64,000 nucleotides of DNA, from assembly GCA_000583135.1 (NCBI GenBank), contig JFBG01000010.1, positions 1 to 64,000 of the forward strand. Reading direction: 5' to 3'. Of the stretch, positions 9,036-16,039 are shown in pieces. Under the pieces are notes generated by a model. The model ran no database searches. It worked only from the letters and a program-made list of their open reading frames with translations, and was not told the DNA's origin. This DNA comes from Thioalkalivibrio sp. HK1 (GTDB lineage: Bacteria > Pseudomonadota > Gammaproteobacteria > HK1). Both the position numbers and the translations under genes were made by a program. Each line of letters begins with the position of its first letter. Positions within the stretch are counted from its first letter, which is position 1.

Positions 9036-9956
9036 TCAGGTGCCGAAACGATTCCCGAGCTCGATACCCGATTCAAGCGCCCAAGCCCCGGCGTCGACCT
9101 TCTTTTGCCCCTCGATCTGCAAGCGGCGGATCCGGATTTGACCGTCGGCGGTGGCCACGCAAAGGCTCGATTCGTCCTTGGCAAGGATCTGCCCCGGCTG
9201 AACGCTGCGAGGCGAAAGAATAGCCTCGGCGTCGAAGATATTCACCTTCTCGCCCTTGAAGGTGGTCCATGCTCCGGGCTGCGGATTCGAGCCTCGGATC
9301 AGATTGAATACCGAGGGGGTGGGCAGATGCCAGTTGATCTTGACGAGGTCGGGGCGACACCAGCCCTCGTAGGTTGCCAATGAGTGGTCTTGTTCGATCC
9401 GGGGGGCTTTGCCGTCTCGAACGAGATCGACGGCTTCGAGCATGGCCTCGACCCCCAAGGGATAGAGGTGATTGAAATAAAGCGTCCCCAGGGTGTGATC
9501 GTCCTCGATATTCACTTCCTTTTGCAGCAGGATCGGGCCTTCGTCGAGACCCTCGTCGGGCCAGAAGATCGTGAGGCCGGTTTTCTTTTCGCCCCAGATG
9601 ATCGGCCAGTTGATCGAGCTCGGCCCGCGGTGGGAAGGCAATAAGGAAGGGTGGTACTGAATGGTGCCGTGGCGGGGAACGCCGAGCACCTTCTCGGGGA
9701 CGAAAAGGGTGACATAAGCCATCACGCAAAGGTCGGGCGCAAGCGATGCCATCCGTTCCACGACCTCTTGCCCGCGATAGGAGCGGGGCTGGAAAAGGGG
9801 CAATCCTTTTTCCTGCGCGAAGGTCTTCAAGGGATCCGGACGGCGACCCTCCTTATCCGGGGCGCAATAGACCCCCACGATTTCCTCGCCCCTTTGTAAA
9901 AGGGATTGAAGCACGCTCTTGCCGAAATCCTGCTGACCGTTGACGATGATTCTCAT
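9036..9956 (-). CDS. 10-formyltetrahydrofolate hydrolase-like formyltransferase
   Basis: Predicted to release formate and tetrahydrofolate from 10-formyltetrahydrofolate. The 306-residue protein has a formyltransferase N domain and C domain. It carries the YHPSLLPSHRG motif with catalytic His102 and Asp138 in DEGLDEGPIL. The pattern GEKKTGLTIFW, LLQKEV, YEG and KINW with IRGSNPQPGAW is that of the N-terminal hydrolase domain of mammalian 10-formyl-THF dehydrogenase (ALDH1L1) rather than of methionyl-tRNA formyltransferase; the aldehyde dehydrogenase half is absent. ATG at 9956 has CGGAGG 9 nt upstream. It lies 106 nt downstream of the dimethylglycine dehydrogenase gene on the same strand, and formate dehydrogenase is 6 kb away, so formate release feeding that enzyme is a consistent role. 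A transfer function to another substrate cannot be excluded. Confidence 0.8.
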   Translation of the reverse strand: MRIIVNGQQDFGKSVLQSLLQRGEEIVGVYCAPDKEGRRPDPLKTFAQEKGLPLFQPRSYRGQEVVERMASLAPDLCVMAYVTLFVPEKVLGVPRHGTIQYHPSLLPSHRGPSSINWPIIWGEKKTGLTIFWPDEGLDEGPILLQKEVNIEDDHTLGTLYFNHLYPLGVEAMLEAVDLVRDGKAPRIEQDHSLATYEGWCRPDLVKINWHLPTPSVFNLIRGSNPQPGAWTTFKGEKVNIFDAEAILSPRSVQPGQILAKDESSLCVATADGQIRIRRLQIEGQKKVDAGAWALESGIELGNRFGT

Positions 9957-10062
9957 GCTCGAAGACCTCCGGTTGCAAGGAGCGAAGCACCGGCAGGCCG
10001 GGCTTTTGGGGCGTGGTTTTGAAAAAGGATTCGAAAAGGGATTCGAAAGAGGATCGATCCCT

Positions 10063-12504
10063 CTAAGCGCGCAAGCGTTCGTTATGCGGATCCCGAACCG
10101 CTTCGCGCAAGCGTTTGGCCAGGCGCATCTCGCCCAAGATCTCGACTTGGAAGGCATCATCCTCCGCCCGCCTCGCCTCGACGTATGCGAAAGCCAAGCT
10201 CTTGCCGGTGCAGTGACCGAAGGCTCCGGAGGTCGTGATCCCGACGGGTCGGCCCTCATCCGAGGGGTCTGCGGAAAAGACCGGCTCGCCGCCATGGGCA
10301 TCGCAATCGCCGGGCTCGACTTCGAGGTAGACGATGCGCTGATTGATATCGCCTTCTTTGGCGCCCTCCAACGCTCGCTTGCCGATGAAATCCTTCTTTT
10401 TGAAGTCCACGAATCGTTCGATACCCGATTCGAAGGGGCCGATCTCATTGGTGAGATCCGCTCCCCATCCCTTGTAGGCCTTCTCGATACGCAAGGAATC
10501 GACGGCGTAGGCTCCGAAATCCACGATGCCGAAGGCCTCCCCCGCCGACCGCAAAAGGTCATAGAGATCCGCAAGGTCTTCCATCGGGCAGTGCAGTTCC
10601 CAACCGAGCTCCCCGACATAGTTGACCCGCAAGGCTCGAAGGCGAACTCCGCCCACCGGAATCTCCCTTGCGCTCATCCAGCCAAAAGCGTCGTTATCGA
10701 GAGGATGGTGCGTCAGTTGCGCCAGCACATCGCGCGATTGAGGCCCTGCAAGCACCAACACGCCCCAATCGGGGGTTACCCGCTGGATGTGAACATCGCC
10801 TGCGAATCTTTCCGACTCGGAGAGGATATCGAGATCCCGCCGATCGGAGGTCGCCCCCGAGACCACATAGTAGAAATCCTCTTTTTCGGGAAAGCGGACG
10901 ATCGTCGATTCCCCTCGAATACGACCGGCGTGGGAAAGGGCGTGGGCCAGCACCACCCGACCCGGTCGGGGCAGGCGATTGGCGAAAAGGACATCGAGAA
11001 CGGCATGGGCGTCGCCGCCGGTGACCTCGTATTTGGCGAAACTCGACATATCGAAAATGCCGACCGCTTCGTGCACCGCCCGACACTCCTTCGCCACCAC
11101 CTCGAAGACATTGTTATGACGAAAGCCCGGGGCTTCCTCTCGTGCGTCGAGGGAGAACCATTTCGGGCGCTCCCAGCCGTTGACCTCGGTATGCACCGCC
11201 CCCCGCGCGACGAGGGTATCGTGCACCGCCGATTGGATCGCCGGGCGCCCTGCCGGGCGCTCCTCGCCGGGCAGATGCAAGGCGTACATGTGCTCGTAGT
11301 CCTGACGGGATTTGGCGATGGTGTACTGCCCATCGGAATAATCGCCGAAGCGCCGCGGATCGAAAGAGGCCATGTTGATCTCGCTATCGCCGTGCACCAT
11401 CCACTGCGCGAGATATTTGCCGCAGCCGGCGCCGGCGGCGATACCGATCGACGCCCCGCAGCAATGCCAGAAATTGCGCAGGCCGCCGGCCGGACCCAGC
11501 AAGGGATAGGAATCCGGCGTATGGGGAATCGCCCCGCAGACGATGCGCCGAATGCCGGCCTCGCGCCAGATCGGCATCCTTTCCATCACCCGCTCGATAT
11601 AGGGCGAAAGGCGGTCGAGATCGGCCTCGAAGAGCTCGTTCTCGGCCTCCCATTCGGGATCGCCGTCGTTATGCTGCCAGCAGGTGGCGGCGTTCGCCGT
11701 CTCGTAGATGCCGATCAGCCCCGCCTTTTGCTCCTGACGGTAATAGGCGGAGGGCCAAGGATCGCGCATCACCACCATCTCTTCCGATCGTTCCACGAAC
11801 TCATCGATGGGATCGGTGACGAGATAGGTATGTTCCATATTGGCGATCGGGACCTCGGTTCCGACCATCTCGCCGATCCGGCGGGCATAGCAACCGGCGG
11901 CGTTGACCACCATTTCGCAGACCACCGTGCCTTGATCGGTGATCACCTCCCATTCCCCGCTGCGGCGCTGCGCAAGATCCATCACCCGAGTGCGGCGGGT
12001 GATGGTCGCCCCCATCTGTCTCGCTCCGGCGGCCAAGGCGTTGCAGCAGCCGGCGGGATCGACATGGCCGTCGTTGGCGGTCCATGCCCCGGCGAGCACT
12101 CCGTCGAGATCGACGAAGGGGTTGAGGCGACGAATTTCCTCGGTATCGATGATCTCGCAGTGAAAACCCACCGATTTGCCGATCCCTTCGACCTGGCGGA
12201 ACCAATCCAGTTCCTGATCTTTAAGGGCGAGGCGGATACCGCCGCAGCCATGCCAGCTGACATACTGCCCGGTCTTTTCTTCCAGCGTCGGATAGAGACG
12301 AATGCCGTAGTCATGGATTTTCGCCATGTTGTAATCGGCGATGAAGTTCGGGCATTGTCCGGCGGCATGCCAAGTCGAGCCGGAGGTCAACTCCCCCTTC
12401 TCCAGCAGCAGGATATCCCTCCAACCCTCCTCGGCGAGGTGGTAAAGGAGCGAGACTCCCATCATTCCCCCGCCGATGACGACCACTTTGGCATGCGTTT
12501 GCAT
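10063..12504 (-). CDS. Dimethylglycine/sarcosine dehydrogenase-type flavoprotein (FAD plus GcvT domains)
   Basis: Oxidative demethylation of N-methylated glycines, passing the C1 unit to tetrahydrofolate. The protein has 813 residues. The N-terminal FAD-binding DAO domain has GGGMMG at about 11-16, and STWHAAGQ places a histidine at 46 where DMGDH binds FAD covalently. A linker domain follows, then a C-terminal aminomethyltransferase (GcvT-like) domain from about residue 440 with VTGGDAHAVLDVLFAN, WGVLVLAGPQSRDVL and NYVGELGWELH. This length and order match mitochondrial DMGDH and bacterial relatives. ATG at 12504 has AGAGG 8 nt upstream; a GTG directly before it is also possible. It sits between the homocysteine methyltransferase relative and the formyl-THF hydrolase on the same strand, suggesting a betaine to dimethylglycine to sarcosine route. 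The exact substrate is inferred. Confidence 0.88.
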   Translation of the reverse strand: MQTHAKVVVIGGGMMGVSLLYHLAEEGWRDILLLEKGELTSGSTWHAAGQCPNFIADYNMAKIHDYGIRLYPTLEEKTGQYVSWHGCGGIRLALKDQELDWFRQVEGIGKSVGFHCEIIDTEEIRRLNPFVDLDGVLAGAWTANDGHVDPAGCCNALAAGARQMGATITRRTRVMDLAQRRSGEWEVITDQGTVVCEMVVNAAGCYARRIGEMVGTEVPIANMEHTYLVTDPIDEFVERSEEMVVMRDPWPSAYYRQEQKAGLIGIYETANAATCWQHNDGDPEWEAENELFEADLDRLSPYIERVMERMPIWREAGIRRIVCGAIPHTPDSYPLLGPAGGLRNFWHCCGASIGIAAGAGCGKYLAQWMVHGDSEINMASFDPRRFGDYSDGQYTIAKSRQDYEHMYALHLPGEERPAGRPAIQSAVHDTLVARGAVHTEVNGWERPKWFSLDAREEAPGFRHNNVFEVVAKECRAVHEAVGIFDMSSFAKYEVTGGDAHAVLDVLFANRLPRPGRVVLAHALSHAGRIRGESTIVRFPEKEDFYYVVSGATSDRRDLDILSESERFAGDVHIQRVTPDWGVLVLAGPQSRDVLAQLTHHPLDNDAFGWMSAREIPVGGVRLRALRVNYVGELGWELHCPMEDLADLYDLLRSAGEAFGIVDFGAYAVDSLRIEKAYKGWGADLTNEIGPFESGIERFVDFKKKDFIGKRALEGAKEGDINQRIVYLEVEPGDCDAHGGEPVFSADPSDEGRPVGITTSGAFGHCTGKSLAFAYVEARRAEDDAFQVEILGEMRLAKRLREAVRDPHNERLRA

Positions 12505-12582
12505 CACGAAACCTCTTTATGCGGATTTTTATGCTGATTGACGAAGACGGGTCACATCGATACGCGGATCGATGCGGGTCGA

Positions 12583-13629
12583 TCAGGATCGGTCCTCTCG
12601 GTCCTCGGCCAAGGCCGCCGCCAGCGCTTCGATATGTTCGATGCCAAGACCGCAGCAACCGCCGATGATCTGCACCCCCTCGCTCGCCCAGCGCCGACCG
12701 GCTTGCGCGAAATCATCGATGGGGATCACGTCGACGAATTGCCAATTGGGCATCTTGAAAAAACCGCTATCCGGGTAGGCCATCTTTATCTTGGAAAAAC
12801 GACGCCCCAAACAGGCCAAGGCCGGGGTGACGACATGCGTCTTGGTATGCATGATGCCCGCAGCCTGCACTCCATCCAAGGAGATATCATCGAGCATCCG
12901 CTCGAACGATATATCGGGTCTGCTATAGGAAAAAAGCGCCGGTTCGCCTTCGCTCTCGGAGCCTTCCTCGAACCCGCCTCGACCGGCTTGCCCGGGGCGG
13001 GCCGAAAAACCGACCCAAAGCGGTAGCCCGGTGGATCTTGCGGCCTCGATCGCCGGATTGATGAAATCGGGATCGGACATCATCTCCAGCAACAACAGAT
13101 CCACCCCGGCATCGGCGAGGGTCTCCGCCATCTCCCGAAAGCGTCCGGCGGCGATCTTGGCATCGGGAACCCGCTCCTTATCGCGCTGGGCGGTGCCCTT
13201 TTGTATCGGGACCTGATGGGACATCGATCCTGCAACCACCACCTCTTCTTCCGCCTGCGCCCGCTCCCGGGCGAGTTTGGCGATTCTGACCGCCGAACGG
13301 TTGAGCGAATCGAAGCGATCCCCCAAGCCTGCGGGATCGAGCATATTGCGGTTGGTGGAGAAGGTATTGGTGATGATCACCTGCGCCCCCGCCCGAATAT
13401 AGTCCTCGTGCACATCGGCGAGGATCTCGGGCGATGTTTCGGTGGCCGTGGCGCACCACACCTGATCGTGCATCTTCGCGCCGCGACGTTCGAGCTCGGT
13501 TCCGGTCGCGCCGTCGATGACGACGCACTGACCCGATTGCAAGCGGGATTCGATCCTTCCCATCGGCCCCGAGGCGGGCGACCCGGCGGAATTCACGGAA
13601 GCATCGGCGGCAGAGATATCAGGGGACAT
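12583..13629 (-). CDS. Homocysteine S-methyltransferase family protein (betaine-type candidate)
   Basis: Predicted cobalamin-independent methyl transfer from a small methyl donor such as betaine to homocysteine. The 348-residue TIM barrel shows DGATGTELERRG near the N-terminus and the C-terminal zinc motif GGCCG. The first zinc ligand of the family, the Cys in the usual GxNC segment, is not visible at the expected place: the protein reads AAGIMHTKTH, with a histidine where Cys is expected. Either the metal site is altered or the substrate differs. ATG at 13629 has GAGGTGG just upstream; a start at 13662 is possible. The dimethylglycine dehydrogenase gene follows after 78 nt, which favours a betaine-homocysteine methyltransferase role by context. 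Confidence 0.75.
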   Translation of the reverse strand: MSPDISAADASVNSAGSPASGPMGRIESRLQSGQCVVIDGATGTELERRGAKMHDQVWCATATETSPEILADVHEDYIRAGAQVIITNTFSTNRNMLDPAGLGDRFDSLNRSAVRIAKLARERAQAEEEVVVAGSMSHQVPIQKGTAQRDKERVPDAKIAAGRFREMAETLADAGVDLLLLEMMSDPDFINPAIEAARSTGLPLWVGFSARPGQAGRGGFEEGSESEGEPALFSYSRPDISFERMLDDISLDGVQAAGIMHTKTHVVTPALACLGRRFSKIKMAYPDSGFFKMPNWQFVDVIPIDDFAQAGRRWASEGVQIIGGCCGLGIEHIEALAAALAEDREDRS

Positions 13630-13690
13630 GATTTTTCCACCTCTCAATCCAAAGGACGACAAGCATTCCTCGCGATCTAATCTGATCTGA

Positions 13691-13713
13691 TCGAATCGAA
13701 TCGAATCGAATCG
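13691..13713. repeat. Pentanucleotide microsatellite (TCGAA)n
   Basis: Four and a half units of TCGAA, preceded by two units of TCTGA (13681-13690), in the intergenic region upstream of the homocysteine methyltransferase relative. It could vary in length by slippage. Confidence 0.85.
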
Positions 13714-13774
13714 TTTCGGGTTCCGAATTCACATATCCCGGATCGAAGCGTGCGCCTTGTCCAGGAACGCTTGT

Positions 13775-14239
13775 CTAGGAACGATCGCGCTCGATGGCTT
13801 GGATCATCGCCGAACGAATCTCAGGGGTGGGATCGGCGGCCCGGCGAGTTCGGTGATCGAAAAAGACGTTGACGCATTCGGCGCTTGCAAGGCAGCGACC
13901 ATCTCGAAAGACGGCGTAGGCCGATTGCACGGAGCGATTCCCCACCGATACCAGCCGCCCGCCGATGCGCACCTCGCCGGGGTAGTTGGTCTCGTGCCAG
14001 AAGTTGATCGTCTGCCGGGCGAGCACGGTATCGAGCCACTCGGGCTTCGCCTTCATCAAATGCGTGAAAAAAGGCACCCGGGCGGCCTCGACCCATACCG
14101 AATAGGCGGAGTTGTTGACATGGCCCATGCGATCCTCATCGGCGAAACGGATGGTGATCGTCGTCCAATGCGAGTAGGAGGAGGGATCTTTGGGATCGAA
14201 TCCGGCGCACTGCGCATCGCTCGAAGTCGTCTGAGTCAT
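13775..14239 (-). CDS. Hotdog-fold acyl-CoA thioesterase
   Basis: A 154-residue protein of the 4-hydroxybenzoyl-CoA thioesterase family (YbgC/FcbC-like), which hydrolyses acyl-CoA thioesters. It shows the central helix segment RFADEDRMGHVNNSAY, in which the family's catalytic acidic residue and the GHVNN turn are visible, followed by TINFWHETNYPGEVRIGG and ASAECVNVFFD. The ATG at 14239 follows GAGGA with 9 nt spacing and gives the usual family length. The methyltransferase gene upstream ends 44 nt away on the same strand, so the two may be cotranscribed, though they are functionally unrelated. The substrate cannot be told from sequence. Confidence 0.85.
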   Translation of the reverse strand: MTQTTSSDAQCAGFDPKDPSSYSHWTTITIRFADEDRMGHVNNSAYSVWVEAARVPFFTHLMKAKPEWLDTVLARQTINFWHETNYPGEVRIGGRLVSVGNRSVQSAYAVFRDGRCLASAECVNVFFDHRTRRAADPTPEIRSAMIQAIERDRS

Positions 14240-14283
14240 GGAGGATTTCCTCAAAATCGATTCACATTGTCCGAAATGTCGTT

Positions 14284-15309
14284 TTATCCGAAGCGGGCAT
14301 CGATTTCGCCTTCGATGCGTGCGCATGCCGCTTGGTATATTTTCTCGGATGCTTCGTAGCCGATGGCCTTTCGTTGCGAATGCACGGCGGCGATCAAGGT
14401 GCTGCCGCTGCCGGCGAAGGGGTCGAAGACCGTCTGCCCTTGTGCGCTGAACATCTCCACGAATCGAACAAGCAAGTCGAGGGGCTTTTGGGTGGGATGG
14501 ATCCGAATTTGGGGGGATGGCGATCGGTATTTGAAAACATTGTGAACGACGCCGTTGCCGTGGAACTTGGTGCCGGGGCGTTTGCCGACGACGATCGCCT
14601 CCCAAGCATTGACCGGTTTGTGTTTGGCATTGAAGGGAACCGGATTCGTCTTTTGCCATACGAGGGTGCCGACGGCGACGAATCGATGTTCTCGCAAACA
14701 CGCTTGATAGGCGCCGATTTGGGCCTGCGCACAAAAACTCACGGTCCATCCCGATACCTTCGGGAGAACGATATTCAACCACTTCTCGGGATCGACCTCC
14801 TTATCCCAATCCCCGAAATTGCCTTTGGGCATGATGAAATCACGCCCGTTCGTGCGTAGGCGTCTGGGGATCTGGCTTTCGCAACCGTAAGGGGCGCTGA
14901 TACCGTATGGCGGATCCGTCAAGAGCAGATCGATCGACTCGTTCGGCAATCGCCCTGCCGCCTGTACGCCATCGCCCTTGGCGAAGCGATAGTCCGGGCC
15001 TTCGAGGCAATCGTCGAATCGCTCGTCCTCGGTCTCGCTTTCGAGCATGCGATCGATGCTGCGGGCGATCGCGGCGGGATCGTCGGCGCGCACGACGGCT
15101 CCGCTATCGTCGAGGGCCAAGGTGCCCAAGTGGATGGATCGACCGTTGAATTTCTTGGTCGCCAAACTCACGAGCCACCCGCCGGATCCGGGATCCGAAA
15201 CGGGACGGTGATGGCAAAGATATTCCCGATGCGTCGTGAAATTCGCCATCAGCCATTGATTGACCGTGGCCCGGATCTCGATCAGGGTCCTCGTATCGAT
15301 ATCGCTCAT
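14284..15309 (-). CDS. Orphan DNA methyltransferase with an extra N-terminal domain
   Basis: A beta-class amino-methyltransferase (N6-adenine or N4-cytosine) of 341 residues. Motif IV TDPPYGI is at 131-137, and the AdoMet motif FDPFAGSGST lies near 300, shortly after HPTQKPLDLLVRF. The first 100 or so residues are not part of the catalytic fold; they are a charged region starting MSDIDTRTLIEIRATVNQW that I do not recognise and that could be a small DNA-binding or regulatory domain. No endonuclease gene is next to it: it sits between a thioesterase and an exported protein of unknown role. Its function could be epigenetic or protective, or it could be a phage-derived methylase. Its recognition sequence cannot be predicted. 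Confidence 0.88.
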   Translation of the reverse strand: MSDIDTRTLIEIRATVNQWLMANFTTHREYLCHHRPVSDPGSGGWLVSLATKKFNGRSIHLGTLALDDSGAVVRADDPAAIARSIDRMLESETEDERFDDCLEGPDYRFAKGDGVQAAGRLPNESIDLLLTDPPYGISAPYGCESQIPRRLRTNGRDFIMPKGNFGDWDKEVDPEKWLNIVLPKVSGWTVSFCAQAQIGAYQACLREHRFVAVGTLVWQKTNPVPFNAKHKPVNAWEAIVVGKRPGTKFHGNGVVHNVFKYRSPSPQIRIHPTQKPLDLLVRFVEMFSAQGQTVFDPFAGSGSTLIAAVHSQRKAIGYEASEKIYQAACARIEGEIDARFG

Positions 15310-15332
15310 GATCGAATCGTCCGATGAATCGT

Positions 15333-15962
15333 CTATTTCGCCATTTCGGATAGCACCCGCTGCTTGAGCAGATCGACGGAGATTTCCTCGACCGGCTCAT
15401 TGCCCTTGGGAGCGGCGAGACCGGCATGGAGCGTGGAAGAACGAGGGCTATCTCCACCGGAGGACGCGCTCGACGATGCCGCGCCTTTCGATCCCTCGCC
15501 TTCCGGCTCGGGCGGGATCATCCTTTGCGGCCATTTCACCACCGACTGCCCCGCCTGATTGACCTCGACCTTGTAGTGTCCCTGCCACCACCCCACGAAG
15601 GGATTGATATAGCGGCGCCCGTCTTTCCAAAACAGAAGATGCTCCTCCCCTACTTTGAATACGGGCATGCCTGCGACATGGATCACCGACCCGTCGGGCA
15701 TCTCCCCGCCGACGAATTCCACGGTGATGGTGCGCTCGTCGTTGCCGCCTTTCCACCAGTTGAGCGAATCGAAACGCACTCTCGTGACCGGCAAGCCGTC
15801 TTGGGCGGCGTCGTGGACGACCGTGATATCGCCCACCGTTCCCACCGCGATCTTCTCGGCATCCTCGACGAGCTCGGGGAATTGCACCTGTATCACGCTG
15901 GCGGCCAGCGCGCTACCGACAAGGCAAATACCGATCAGCGAAAAAAGCGCTCGGATCACCAT
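15333..15962 (-). CDS. Exported protein of unknown function
   Basis: 209 residues with a clear Sec signal peptide (MVIRALFSLIGICLVGSALA, cleavage near residue 20). The mature part is rich in beta-strand-like sequence with conserved-looking aromatic residues (NWWKGG, VGWWQGHYKV) and ends in a Ser/Gly-rich linker (about 160-180) and a short C-terminal helix. The start at 15962 has AGGAGG and GGAG just upstream. The pattern VEDAEKIAVGTVGDITV followed by ITVEFVGGEMPDG resembles uncharacterised periplasmic proteins seen in many proteobacteria, but I cannot name a family. It stops 23 nt before the orphan methyltransferase gene, so it may share a transcript with it. Confidence 0.7.
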   Translation of the reverse strand: MVIRALFSLIGICLVGSALAASVIQVQFPELVEDAEKIAVGTVGDITVVHDAAQDGLPVTRVRFDSLNWWKGGNDERTITVEFVGGEMPDGSVIHVAGMPVFKVGEEHLLFWKDGRRYINPFVGWWQGHYKVEVNQAGQSVVKWPQRMIPPEPEGEGSKGAASSSASSGGDSPRSSTLHAGLAAPKGNEPVEEISVDLLKQRVLSEMAK

Positions 15963-16039
15963 CTCCTGCCTCCTTTAAGGGCGATATGGGCTCTCGGATC
16001 TTACGATCATCGAGACATGACATCTTACGAGACGGGCTT

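Noticed and set aside
9940..12537. Very long plus-strand open frame opposite the dimethylglycine dehydrogenase
   Set aside because: The minus strand encodes a complete, recognisable flavoprotein with all motifs. The plus frame is open only because of high-GC codon bias and has no recognisable product.
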